64,000 nt of DNA from the NCBI GenBank assembly GCA_017465625.1, contig JAFTVV010000030.1:83092-147091 (forward strand), read 5' to 3'. The first letter of the stretch is position 1, and each line of letters begins with the position of its first letter. Origin of the DNA: Oscillospiraceae bacterium. Its GTDB lineage: Bacteria; Bacillota; Clostridia; Oscillospirales; Oscillospiraceae. Made by a program: the position numbers and the translations under genes. Positions 1-7,166 of the stretch are shown piece after piece. The notes under the pieces were generated by a model that did no database searches, was not told where the DNA came from, and was given only the letters and a program-made list of their open reading frames with translations.

Positions 1-19
1 CGCGGGAAGTCTTTTTCAT
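1..19 (-). CDS. potC: Spermidine/putrescine ABC transporter permease PotC (start only)
   Basis: Only the first six codons (MKKTSR) lie inside the window; the gene runs off the left edge. The ATG overlaps the potB stop in an ATGA arrangement, and an AAGGAGG site lies 9 bases upstream inside the potB end. The identity is inferred from the usual potA-potB-potC-potD order and the coupled start, not from protein sequence, since too little is visible. Confidence 0.6.
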
Positions 20-843
20 ACCACCACGCCTCCTTCCCCATCCTCGTCACCGCCAAAGCGGCTCATCATATTGGTGCAGCCCAACACCAGCAGCATCAGA
101 AGCAGGCTTAGTGCGGCACCCAAATTGGGATTATGACTGGTTTTAAATTGTTTTTCGATGACGTCGCCAATGAGCATTGTTTCCGCACCGCCCAGCTTTT
201 GGGAGATGTAGAAGGTGGAAACCGCCGGCACAAACACCATCGTCAGTCCGGAAATAATACCGGGCATAGACAGGGGAAATACCACGCGGGTAAACACCTG
301 ACGGCTGTTGCAGCCCAAATCCTCTGCCGCTTCAATCAAACGGCCGTCGATTTTGACGATGATGGCATACAGCGGCAAAATCATATAAGGCAGGTAGTTG
401 TATACCATACCCAAAATGACCGCGCCGGATGTGCCGATCATCTCCACAGGACCGATGCCCACAAGACCCAGCAGATTGTTTAAAATGCCGTTGGTTTCCA
501 AAATGCCCACCCAGGCCAGGGTACGAAGCAAAAAGCTCATACACATGGGAAGCATCACCAGCATATACAGAATCTTCTGGGTTACCGGTTTGCGATGGGC
601 GATAAAATAGGCAACGGGATAGCCCAAAATCAGGCAGATCACCGCAGAGAGCAGGGAATACCAGGCGGAGATGCCCAGTGTGGGCAAATAGGCGCTTAAA
701 TCCGTAATGTTGGAAAAGGTAAAGCGACCGGTATCGGGATCGGTAAAGGCATAATACCCCATCACGCCCAAGGGAATGAGGGTAAAGAGCAACATCCACA
801 GAATGTAGGGCGCACTGAGGAGCAGTGACTTATTCTTCTTCAT
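16..843 (-). CDS. potB: Spermidine/putrescine ABC transporter permease PotB
   Basis: Inner-membrane permease subunit of a polyamine importer, expected to pair with PotC and be energised by PotA. The 275-residue product has about six hydrophobic segments, beginning with an N-terminal one just after MKKNK. It carries the EAA loop typical of importer permeases ([20 protein letters not shown], about residues 170-190), where the ATPase docks. I chose the ATG at 843 over the one at 852 because GGAGG lies 9 bases before it and directly abuts the earlier codon. The gene overlaps the end of potA by 14 bases and its stop overlaps the next start, so translation is probably coupled. The acidic tail followed by GGVVV is slightly unusual. 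Family assignment is secure; the substrate is inferred from similarity to PotB and from the operon. Confidence 0.9.
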   Translation of the reverse strand: MKKNKSLLLSAPYILWMLLFTLIPLGVMGYYAFTDPDTGRFTFSNITDLSAYLPTLGISAWYSLLSAVICLILGYPVAYFIAHRKPVTQKILYMLVMLPMCMSFLLRTLAWVGILETNGILNNLLGLVGIGPVEMIGTSGAVILGMVYNYLPYMILPLYAIIVKIDGRLIEAAEDLGCNSRQVFTRVVFPLSMPGIISGLTMVFVPAVSTFYISQKLGGAETMLIGDVIEKQFKTSHNPNLGAALSLLLMLLVLGCTNMMSRFGGDEDGEGGVVV

Positions 844-1951
844 CGGCGGCATCCTCCGTCAGCTCGTCATACTCGGCAGAGTAGGAGCTGTAGTCACCAA
901 ACAGGCCGGAATACGCGCTCTTATGCATAATATGGATATCCTCCGGGTTCAGGCGGATACCGACAGTAGAGCCTACACCTTGGAAATCCGTGGTCTGAAT
1001 CAGCCACTTGAAGCCCTTAAAGTCCACGATGATGTCGTAATTGAGCCCCTTGAAGGTCACAGAGGTCACTGTGCCTACCAGATGCCCCTCCTCAGGAGGT
1101 ACAAAGTCAATATCCTCGGGGCGAATGACCACGTCTACCGGCTCATTGGGCGCAAAGCCTGCATCCAGACACTTAAAGGTTCTTCCAAAGAACTTCACCT
1201 TATAGTCTGCCAGCATGATGCCGTCCAAAATGTTACTCTCACCGATGAAATCTGCCACGAAGGCATTTTTCGGCTCATTATATATATCCTCGGGTCTGCC
1301 CACCTGCTGAATACGGCCTTTGTCCATTACCACCACGGTATCAGACATAGAAAGTGCCTCTTCCTGATCGTGGGTCACGTAGATAAAGGTAATGCCCATT
1401 GCCTGCTGAATCCGCTTCAGTTCGTTCTGCATATCTTTACGCAGGCGCAGGTCGAGCGCCGCTAAAGGCTCATCCAATAGCAGCACCTTGGGTCTGTTTA
1501 CCAGTGCCCGAGCAATGGCAACACGCTGTTGCTGACCGCCGGAGAGAGAATCTACGGAGCGATGGTCATAGCCCTTGAGTCCCACGACCTCCAGTATTTC
1601 GTGTACACGCTGGTGAATCTCGTCCTTGGGCAGCTTTGCCACCTTCAGGCCGAAGGCAATATTGTCGTATACATCCAAATGGGGGAACAGCGCATACCGC
1701 TGGAATACGGTATTGATCTGCCGTTCGTAGGGCGGAACATCGTTAATGCGTTTGCCGTCAAAAAGCACATCGCCGGATGTGGGATTTTGGAAACCGCCGA
1801 TGATCCGCAGTGTGGTGGTTTTGCCGCAACCGGAAGGGCCGAGCAGCGTGAGAAATTCTTTGTCGTTAAAATAGAGGTTGATCCCATCAAGGACCTTTTC
1901 CCCGTCGAACTCCATCGTAAGGTTTTGGAGTCTGATGAGTTCTTTAGACAT
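830..1951 (-). CDS. potA: Spermidine/putrescine ABC transporter ATP-binding protein PotA
   Basis: Cytoplasmic ATPase of the polyamine importer. The 373-residue protein shows Walker A (GPSGCGKTT, about residue 39), the Q-loop region, the signature [15 protein letters not shown] (about residue 135), Walker B with [12 protein letters not shown], and the switch histidine (YVTHDQEEA). After about residue 235 comes a TOBE-type regulatory domain (VVIRPEDI), normal for PotA. The start is preceded by a strong GGGGGAGGATA site. It is first in a minus-strand potA-potB-potC operon. A promoter with TTGACA, a 17-base spacer and TACAAA lies at 2000-2028, and a 13-bp palindrome sits between it and the start codon. 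The C-terminus is acidic (DEEE). Assignment as PotA rather than another CUT1-type ATPase rests on high similarity to PotA and on potB next to it. Confidence 0.93.
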   Translation of the reverse strand: MSKELIRLQNLTMEFDGEKVLDGINLYFNDKEFLTLLGPSGCGKTTTLRIIGGFQNPTSGDVLFDGKRINDVPPYERQINTVFQRYALFPHLDVYDNIAFGLKVAKLPKDEIHQRVHEILEVVGLKGYDHRSVDSLSGGQQQRVAIARALVNRPKVLLLDEPLAALDLRLRKDMQNELKRIQQAMGITFIYVTHDQEEALSMSDTVVVMDKGRIQQVGRPEDIYNEPKNAFVADFIGESNILDGIMLADYKVKFFGRTFKCLDAGFAPNEPVDVVIRPEDIDFVPPEEGHLVGTVTSVTFKGLNYDIIVDFKGFKWLIQTTDFQGVGSTVGIRLNPEDIHIMHKSAYSGLFGDYSSYSAEYDELTEDAADEEE

Positions 1952-1979
1952 TATCCTCCCCCGTTTCTGTATCTAAATC

Positions 1980-1992
1980 GTCAAACTTTGAC
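1980..1992. promoter_or_regulatory. Palindrome in potA leader, possible operator
   Basis: GTCAAACTTTGAC is a perfect 6+1+6 palindrome located just after the predicted -10 box of the potA promoter, where a repressor would block initiation. No regulator gene is adjacent in the visible sequence, so the binding protein is unknown. Confidence 0.35.
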
Positions 1993-1999
1993 AAGTATA

Positions 2000-2028
2000 T
2001 TTGTACCCCAAATTTCCCCAAATGTCAA
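2000..2028 (-). promoter_or_regulatory. Sigma-A promoter of potA operon
   Basis: On the minus strand a -35 TTGACA (2023-2028) and a -10 TACAAA (2000-2005) are separated by exactly 17 bases. It points into potA about 50 bases downstream. Confidence 0.7.
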
Positions 2029-2134
2029 CGGCATTTTACGCTTGCGCCCCGAAGTTTCCGGGAACTTTTTTCTTTTTTGCAAAAAAGGTATATAAATGCA
2101 GTTTTTGGAAAGAATGGATAGTGGAGGTGCTAAT

Positions 2135-2782
2135 ATGCGCAACAATAAATTTTTAGACAGTCTGAAGGGTAAGGGCTACTACATAGCCCTGGGCCTGTGC
2201 GCTGTCGCAATCGGGATATCCGGCTATTTGTACTATCAAAACACCAATAACGAGGCAGATGACCCCAAAATTCAGGTATCTGTCACCACACCCAACATCA
2301 CAGAGGATGGTCCCTCTGCCACCAATCCTCCTGATGCAACCAAGCCTCAGCAGCCTGATACGAAGCTGCCGCTGAAGCCTACACGCCCTGTCAGTGGCGA
2401 CACCGTAGCAGGCTATGCCATGGAGGCACTGCAGTACAACCAGACCACCAGAGATTGGCGGGTGCACAACGGCATTGATATTGCCGCACAGGCAGGTACA
2501 GAGGTGCTTGCCGCCGCAGACGGTACGGTTTATACGGTTTTCGAGGACGACACCATGGGCACCACCGTGGTTTTGCGTCACGATGGCGGCTATGTAACCA
2601 AGTATGCCAGCTTAGACAAGGCGGTATCGGTCACGGTGGGACAGCATGTAACATCCGGCACGGTCATCGGCAAGGTGGGCAATACCGCCCTTCTGGAGAC
2701 CGCCATCGGTGACCATCTCCACTTTAGTGTTACCTGTGACGGCAAGTCCATTGATCCGGAAGCGTTTTTGAATCTCAGTTAA
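2135..2782 (+). CDS. spoIIQ: SpoIIQ-like M23 (LytM) metallopeptidase domain protein
   Basis: Membrane-anchored protein with an extracytoplasmic LytM/M23 domain. In sporulating Clostridia SpoIIQ is made in the forespore and forms a channel with SpoIIIAH during engulfment. The 215-residue protein has a short cytoplasmic N-terminus, one transmembrane segment (about residues 15-35), a Thr/Pro/Asp-rich linker, and an M23 domain from about residue 100. The zinc-site pattern is intact (HNGID, then HLHFSV near the C-terminus), as in clostridial SpoIIQ and unlike the degenerate Bacillus protein. The ATG at 2135 was chosen because GGAGG lies 7 bases upstream; earlier in-frame ATGs lack a site. It is followed by a hairpin terminator. 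A role in sporulation is inferred; a general cell-wall endopeptidase is the alternative. Confidence 0.72.
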   Translation: MRNNKFLDSLKGKGYYIALGLCAVAIGISGYLYYQNTNNEADDPKIQVSVTTPNITEDGPSATNPPDATKPQQPDTKLPLKPTRPVSGDTVAGYAMEALQYNQTTRDWRVHNGIDIAAQAGTEVLAAADGTVYTVFEDDTMGTTVVLRHDGGYVTKYASLDKAVSVTVGQHVTSGTVIGKVGNTALLETAIGDHLHFSVTCDGKSIDPEAFLNLS

Positions 2783-2788
2783 AAAAGA

Positions 2789-2816
2789 GGGTGTCTCATA
2801 CATTTTGAGACACCCC
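2789..2816. terminator. Hairpin terminator after spoIIQ-like gene
   Basis: Perfect 10-bp arms GGGTGTCTCA / TGAGACACCC around a 7-base loop. The minus strand has a T-run after the hairpin, and the plus strand continues into an A-rich tract, so it may serve the minus-strand gene ending at 2940 as well. It is also the first hairpin of a repeat unit seen again at 41400. Confidence 0.65.
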
Positions 2817-2905
2817 GAAAAAATATTTATCCAATTCCAACTGTAGGGAACGGCCTGTGTGCCGTTCCTTATTCTGTGGAATGACACATAGGTCATTCCC
2901 TACAT
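2789..2905. repeat. Composite palindromic repeat unit, copy 1
   Basis: Three successive hairpins: GTGTCTCA/TGAGACAC, then GGAACGGC-ctgtgt-GCCGTTCC, then GGAATGAC-acatag-GTCATTCC. The same order (first hairpin, A/T-rich spacer, GGC-ctatgt-GCC hairpin, then GGAATGACACA) recurs at 41400-41516, so this is a dispersed intergenic repeat rather than simple terminators. Confidence 0.6.
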
Positions 2906-2939
2906 ATACATTTTGAGACCGCCTGTTTTCTGCATTTGA

Positions 2940-3299
2940 CTATTCTTTTGCACCTTGCTTGTCCAAAATATCCAGCACTTCCTGCCCCCGGGCAGTCAGG
3001 GCAAAGCTGCCTTTGATGGGACAGTCCCCATAACGGGACATATCCGCACCCAATAAAGGCCGGTCAAAGTCAATGCTGATCAGTCCTTTTTTCTCCAAAC
3101 ACTGCAAAATCAGGCTGTACTGCTCCTGAGTTTCCTCCTCATCCTCCCGATAAATGGGTGTTTGCAGGTCTGCTCTTCGTGCCACCGGTAAAAAAGCATT
3201 TTCTCCCAGTTTGTTCAAAAGCTTCAGCTCCGGCAGACTGAGCACCAGCTCACCGCCACAGCCACCGCAATGGGCACAGTTTCCGTTGCATTGCGCCAT
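2940..3299 (-). CDS. Small protein with Cys-rich N-terminus, unknown function
   Basis: I do not recognise a named family. The 119-residue protein begins MAQCNGNCAHCGGCGG, giving four cysteines spaced CxxxCxxCxxC, which could bind a metal or an iron-sulfur cluster. The rest is predicted soluble and mostly helical (LSLPELKLLNKL, then EEETQEQYSLILQCLEKKGLI) and ends with LTARGQEVLDIL, a pattern reminiscent of winged-helix regulators. The start at 3299 has AGGAGGGA 6-7 bases upstream; the longer frame to 3392 has no ribosome site. A promoter with a perfect TATAAT (3330-3335) lies just upstream. It is divergent from tspO. A redox- or metal-sensing regulator is a guess from composition only. Confidence 0.6.
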   Translation of the reverse strand: MAQCNGNCAHCGGCGGELVLSLPELKLLNKLGENAFLPVARRADLQTPIYREDEEETQEQYSLILQCLEKKGLISIDFDRPLLGADMSRYGDCPIKGSFALTARGQEVLDILDKQGAKE

Positions 3300-3329
3300 A
3301 CAGTCCCTCCTGATTGTTATTCTTGTTAT

Positions 3330-3358
3330 ATTATAACCGTTTTCCTGTGTTCGTGCAA
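3330..3358 (-). promoter_or_regulatory. Promoter of Cys-rich small protein gene
   Basis: Minus-strand TATAAT (3330-3335) with TTGCAC (3353-3358) at 17-base spacing, about 30 bases before the ATG at 3299. The -10 is perfect and the -35 only partly matches. Confidence 0.5.
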
Positions 3359-3416
3359 CCTTTTTCGATGGATAAGCCTCTTCCAAAAACATACAATAGC
3401 AGTAGGAGGGATGTAT

Positions 3417-3884
3417 ATGTTTGGAAAACCTAAGAAGTTTTGGTTGTCACTGGCACTGCCCTTGGCGGTAGGCGGTCTTGCGGCACTGCTCAGCGGCGGT
3501 ATGGGAGATTTTAAAAATATGCAGCAGCCGCCTTTGTCTCCACCGGGATGGGTGTTTCCCATTGTATGGACTATTTTGTACCTGCTGATGGGCTACAGTG
3601 CCTATCGGGTCTACAGCAGTGAAAAACCGCAGGCGCAGATCAACCGCGCATTGACGCTGTACGGCATACAGCTGGCACTGAACTTTATATGGCCCATTGT
3701 ATTTTTCGGTTTCCACGCTTATCTGCTTGCTTTTTTTGTTTTGCTTTTGCTGTGGATTGCGATTTTTCTCACTATGCGCGCTTTTGCGCCCCTGGACGAA
3801 ACGGCTTCAGATTTATTGATTCCATACATTTTGTGGGTCACTTTTGCAGGATATTTAAATATTGGCGTATATTTTTTAAATTAA
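3417..3884 (+). CDS. tspO: TspO/MBR family tryptophan-rich membrane protein
   Basis: Five-helix membrane protein of the TspO/peripheral benzodiazepine receptor family, which binds porphyrins and related ligands; its role in anaerobes is poorly known. The 155-residue product has the family hallmarks: PPLSPPGWVFPIVWTILY near residues 41-58, the NFIWPIVFF segment, and the C-terminal YILWVTFAGYLN motif. Five hydrophobic segments fit the usual length of about 150-160 residues. AGGAGGG ends 6 bases before the ATG at 3417, which favours it over the ATG at 3411. A weak promoter (TACAAT at 3392-3397) precedes it. It stands alone, divergent from the Cys-rich gene and upstream of rubrerythrin, which has its own promoter. 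Confidence 0.88.
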   Translation: MFGKPKKFWLSLALPLAVGGLAALLSGGMGDFKNMQQPPLSPPGWVFPIVWTILYLLMGYSAYRVYSSEKPQAQINRALTLYGIQLALNFIWPIVFFGFHAYLLAFFVLLLLWIAIFLTMRAFAPLDETASDLLIPYILWVTFAGYLNIGVYFLN

Positions 3885-3900
3885 ATATTTCCAAAACCAC

Positions 3901-3928
3901 TTCACAGACGGAAAAATTATGCTATAAT
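3901..3928 (+). promoter_or_regulatory. Promoter of rubrerythrin gene
   Basis: TTCACA (3901-3906), 16-base spacer and TATAAT (3923-3928), about 35 bases before the start codon. The bases around the -10 contain TTAT...ATAA arms, but the match to a PerR box is too weak to call. Confidence 0.6.
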
Positions 3929-3963
3929 AAATTCATATTCAAAAACGAAAGGATGAAATTACT

Positions 3964-4503
3964 ATGGCTTCCAAATACGCAGGCACCCAAACCGAAAAGA
4001 ATTTGATGGCCGCCTTCGCAGGCGAGTCCGAGGCACGGAACAAGTACACCTATTTTGCTTCCAAGGCAAAGAAGGAGGGCTATGAGCAGATTGCCGCACT
4101 GTTCCTGAAAACTGCCGACAACGAAAAGGAACACGCAAAGCTGTGGTTTAAGGAATTGGAGGGCATCGGCAACACCGCTGAGAACCTGGTTTCTGCCGCC
4201 AACGGTGAAAACTACGAGTGGACCGATATGTATGCCGGTTTTGCAAAAACCGCTGAGGAGGAAGGCTTCCCCGAACTGGCCGAGCGCTTCCGTCTGGTTG
4301 CCGCTGTGGAAAAGCACCACGAGGAGCGTTACCGCGCTCTGCTGCACAATGTAGAGACTGCACAGGTGTTTGAAAAGAGCGAGGTTAAGGTATGGGAGTG
4401 CCGCAACTGCGGTCACATTGTGGTTGGCACCAACGCCCCCGAGCTGTGCCCCACCTGCAATCATCCCCAGGCTTACTTTGAAATCCACGCTGCCAATTAT
4501 TAA
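3964..4503 (+). CDS. rbr: Rubrerythrin
   Basis: Cytoplasmic peroxidase that reduces hydrogen peroxide with electrons from NADH-linked donors; typical of anaerobes. The 179-residue protein has an N-terminal ferritin-like four-helix domain with the di-iron ligands ([15 protein letters not shown], then [13 protein letters not shown], and later EKHHEERY). It ends with a rubredoxin-type FeS4 domain using two CxxC pairs (CRNCGH and CPTCNHP). This is the classical order, not reverse rubrerythrin. AAAGGATG precedes the ATG. The gene is monocistronic, with its own promoter and a GC-rich terminator at 4517-4542 directly after the stop. Its presence supports an oxygen-sensitive lifestyle. Confidence 0.95.
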   Translation: MASKYAGTQTEKNLMAAFAGESEARNKYTYFASKAKKEGYEQIAALFLKTADNEKEHAKLWFKELEGIGNTAENLVSAANGENYEWTDMYAGFAKTAEEEGFPELAERFRLVAAVEKHHEERYRALLHNVETAQVFEKSEVKVWECRNCGHIVVGTNAPELCPTCNHPQAYFEIHAANY

Positions 4504-4516
4504 TACAGAAAATACG

Positions 4517-4542
4517 AACGGGACGGCGAAAGCCGTCCCGTT
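4517..4542 (+). terminator. Terminator of rubrerythrin gene
   Basis: Perfect 11-bp arms AACGGGACGGC / GCCGTCCCGTT closing on a GAAA tetraloop. An identical 26-base hairpin occurs at 4785-4810 at the other end of the same gap. Confidence 0.7.
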
Positions 4543-4784
4543 CAGAATCTCAAAGAACCCCCAAACCGTCAAAATATAAATTAAAATATTTAGATTTATA
4601 CCGTAGGGGACGGGTTTCCCGTCCCGTATGCAATTTCCTAAATCGCCTTGCTACGCAATATATTTTGACTTACTGCACAAATCGCACTCTAACGTACCAC
4701 CTGTACGCCGACGAGTGCGATTTGTTTGTCTTTGGCGCTTCTTTGACCTCTGCCAGTCTGTCAAAAACTTTTTTGACAGACTGA
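4543..4784. repeat. Intergenic block of successive palindromes
   Basis: No gene is seen. The block holds GGGACGGG-ttt-CCCGTCCC (4607-4625) and 13-bp arms ACAAATCGCACTC / GAGTGCGATTTGT (4677-4689 and 4713-4725), which enclose CGTAC-cacct-GTACG. It also holds 13-bp arms AGTCTGTCAAAAA / TTTTTGACAGACT (4755-4782). Together with the identical flanking hairpins, nearly the whole gap can fold. Confidence 0.6.
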
Positions 4785-4810
4785 AACGGGACGGCGAAAG
4801 CCGTCCCGTT
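4785..4810 (-). terminator. Terminator of hom-aspartokinase-asd operon
   Basis: The same 11-bp arms and GAAA loop as at 4517-4542, immediately after the asd stop on the minus strand. It is followed by a second hairpin with T-runs (4755-4782). Confidence 0.65.
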
Positions 4811-4815
4811 AAATT

Positions 4816-5814
4816 TTAAATGAGAAGCTCTGCGATCTGTACACAGTTGGTGGCGGCACCCTTGCGCACCTGATCGCCGCAGCACCACAGGCTGATGCCG
4901 CAATCGTCGGTCAGGTCGGGACGAATGCGTCCCACAAACACCAGATCCTGATCGGTGGTGTCCAGGGGCATGGGGTACTGCTTCTTGCTCAAATCGTCCA
5001 CCAGCTTACAGCCGGGGGCGTTGGCAATGGCCTGACGTGCCTGCTCCACGGTCACCGGCACATCAAAGTGCAGGCTGACAGAGATGGAGTGACTGCGCAC
5101 TACCGGCACACGGACACAGGTACAGGTCACCTTCATTTCAGGCAGGTGCATAATTTTGCGTCCTTCATTTTGCAGCTTCATTTCCTCGCTGGTGTAGCCA
5201 TCGGTCTGCTCACCGCCAATTTGGGGGATCAGATTGTAGGCGATCTGATAGGGGAAGATTTTGGGCTCGTAGGTGCTGCCGGCACTGAGTGCCTCTACTT
5301 CGCTCATCAGCTCCACAGGACCGCCTGCACCTGCACCGGATACGGCCTGATAGGTGGATGCGGTCATGGCCTTAATGGGTGCGATGGCGTTGAGCGCATT
5401 CACGGCAGTGACGGTGATGATGGTGGAGCAGTTGGGGTTGGAGATGATGCCCTTGTGATTTTTTACATCCTGTGCATTGACCTCCGGAACAATCAGGGGC
5501 ACATCCGGGTCTAAGCGGAAAGCGGAGGAATTATCCACAAACACCGCACCGGCCTTGACGATGGCGGGGGCAAACTGCTTTGCAATGTCGTTTTCTGCCG
5601 CGCCCAGCACAATGTCTACGCCCTCAAAGGCCTCATCGCAGGCCAAGCCGATGGTCACATCCTCGCCCTTAAACCGCAAGGTTTTGCCGGCACTGCGGGC
5701 GCTGGCCAGAGGAACCAGTTTTCCAACGGGGAAATTCCGTTCCTCCAGAATCTTAATCATTTCCTGTCCCACGGCACCGGTAGCACCCAGGACGGCAACA
5801 GTATACATTTTCAT
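4816..5814 (-). CDS. asd: Aspartate-semialdehyde dehydrogenase
   Basis: Converts L-aspartyl-4-phosphate to aspartate semialdehyde with NADPH, the branch point to lysine/diaminopimelate, methionine and threonine. The 332-residue protein has the N-terminal nucleotide-binding GATGAVGQEM motif, the active-site cysteine in SNPNCSTI (about residue 128), and the catalytic histidine region RVPVVRSHS (about residue 240). The length is usual for the family. GAGG lies 8 bases before the ATG at 5814. It is the last gene of hom-aspartokinase-asd, 14 bases after aspartokinase, and is followed by a strong terminator, so it is likely co-regulated with threonine synthesis although it also feeds cell-wall diaminopimelate. 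Confidence 0.96.
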   Translation of the reverse strand: MKMYTVAVLGATGAVGQEMIKILEERNFPVGKLVPLASARSAGKTLRFKGEDVTIGLACDEAFEGVDIVLGAAENDIAKQFAPAIVKAGAVFVDNSSAFRLDPDVPLIVPEVNAQDVKNHKGIISNPNCSTIITVTAVNALNAIAPIKAMTASTYQAVSGAGAGGPVELMSEVEALSAGSTYEPKIFPYQIAYNLIPQIGGEQTDGYTSEEMKLQNEGRKIMHLPEMKVTCTCVRVPVVRSHSISVSLHFDVPVTVEQARQAIANAPGCKLVDDLSKKQYPMPLDTTDQDLVFVGRIRPDLTDDCGISLWCCGDQVRKGAATNCVQIAELLI

Positions 5815-5828
5815 ACTTCTTACCTCTT

Positions 5829-7145
5829 TTACTTTGTGAAACTGTCGTACAGCACCCGAATGGCGCCGGCGAAATCTTTATTATCCACGCCCAGAATGAT
5901 GTTCATTTCATCGGGACCCTGGTTAATCATACGAATATTGATGCCTGCTTCGCCCAATGCGGCAAACAGTCTGCCGGAGATACCGGGACGGAAGGCCATA
6001 CGACGGCCTACAGCCGCAACCACGGCAATCTGGTCGTGCACAATCAGGGAGCTGGGCTTCAGCTCTTCCTGAATTTCCGCCAAAACCTGATACAGACAAG
6101 GTGCGATGGATGCGGTGGATACCACCACAGATACATTGTCGATGCCGTTGGGGCAGTAGTCGATGGAAATATTGTGCCGTTCCAAAATGGTGAGAATCCG
6201 CCACAGAACGCCGACCTCATTGCTCATACCCCGTTTGGATATGGAAATGATGGTAAAGTCCTTTTTGCCGGTAACACCGGTGATGAAGCGATTGGGGTCT
6301 ACATTGGTATCAAAGGATTCGCGGATGATGGTGCCGGGATTATCCGGCTCATTGGTGTTGCGGATGTTCAGGGGAATGTTTTTCTCGCTGACAGGCAGAA
6401 TTGTGCCTTCGTGCAGCACCTGCGCACCGGAATAGCTCAGCTCACGCAGCTCTTCATAGGTCACTTCGGGAATGGCCTGAGGATTATCCACAATACGGGG
6501 GTCTGCCATCAAAATACCGGAAACGTCGGTCCAGTTTTCATAAATATCCGCGTCCAATGCGGCGGCGGCCAAAGCACCGGTGATATCGCTGCCGCCACGG
6601 GTAAAGGTGCGGATGTGCCCGTCGGGCATCAGACCGTAGAAGCCGGGGGTGACAATGCCTTCGCCCAGGTCGATGCTCTGCAGTGCGGCGTAGGTGGCTT
6701 CTTTATCCACCGAGCCGTCGATTTTAAATTTAACCCACTGGGTGGCATCCACAAAGCGGAAGCCCAAGTAGGCGGCCATCAGCTTTGCGGAGAAGTATTC
6801 ACCGCGGCTGGCAAGTTCATCCTGGGTGACATCCTTGCGATCCAGACGCTTTTTCAGGGCGGCAAAATCCGATTCCAGATCCACCTGCAGATTCAAATCG
6901 TTGCGAATTTCCATATAGCGTTGGGCAATGCGTTCGAAAATCGGGTTGCAGTCCACGCCGTACTGCGTGTGGGCGTGGCACAGATACAACAGGTCGGTGA
7001 TTTTATGGTCATCCTTGCTCCGCTTACCGGCGGCAGAGACTACCACCACCTTGCGGGCAGGATCAGAAAGAATAATGTTTTTGATCTTTCCGTATTGCAC
7101 GGCGTCTGCCATAGACGAGCCGCCGAATTTTGTAACTTTAAGCAT
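5829..7145 (-). CDS. lysC: Aspartokinase
   Basis: Phosphorylates L-aspartate, the first step of the aspartate family pathway. The 438-residue product starts with the kinase motif TKFGGSSMADA, has the substrate region FTRGGSDITGALAAAALDAD (about residues 180-200), and ends with two ACT domains (beginning near VTGKKDFTIISISKRGMSN) expected to bind an amino acid effector. The ATG at 7145 was chosen because GAAGGG sits just upstream; a GTG at 7164-7166 would add seven residues without a good site. It lies 21 bases after hom and 14 before asd. The position with hom suggests a threonine-pathway isozyme, but which amino acid inhibits it cannot be read from sequence, so the symbol is provisional. Confidence 0.93.
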   Translation of the reverse strand: MLKVTKFGGSSMADAVQYGKIKNIILSDPARKVVVVSAAGKRSKDDHKITDLLYLCHAHTQYGVDCNPIFERIAQRYMEIRNDLNLQVDLESDFAALKKRLDRKDVTQDELASRGEYFSAKLMAAYLGFRFVDATQWVKFKIDGSVDKEATYAALQSIDLGEGIVTPGFYGLMPDGHIRTFTRGGSDITGALAAAALDADIYENWTDVSGILMADPRIVDNPQAIPEVTYEELRELSYSGAQVLHEGTILPVSEKNIPLNIRNTNEPDNPGTIIRESFDTNVDPNRFITGVTGKKDFTIISISKRGMSNEVGVLWRILTILERHNISIDYCPNGIDNVSVVVSTASIAPCLYQVLAEIQEELKPSSLIVHDQIAVVAAVGRRMAFRPGISGRLFAALGEAGINIRMINQGPDEMNIILGVDNKDFAGAIRVLYDSFTK

Positions 7146-7166
7146 ACTTGGTTTCCCTTCTTTCAC

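Noticed and set aside
2051-2071. Terminator between potA promoter and spoIIQ-like gene
   Set aside because: AAGTTTCC/GGGAACTT followed by T-run has practically no loop and only five reliable pairs; no gene on the plus strand ends there.
3901-3931. PerR box upstream of rubrerythrin
   Set aside because: Only about 7 of 15 positions fit the consensus; not better than chance in AT-rich promoter DNA.
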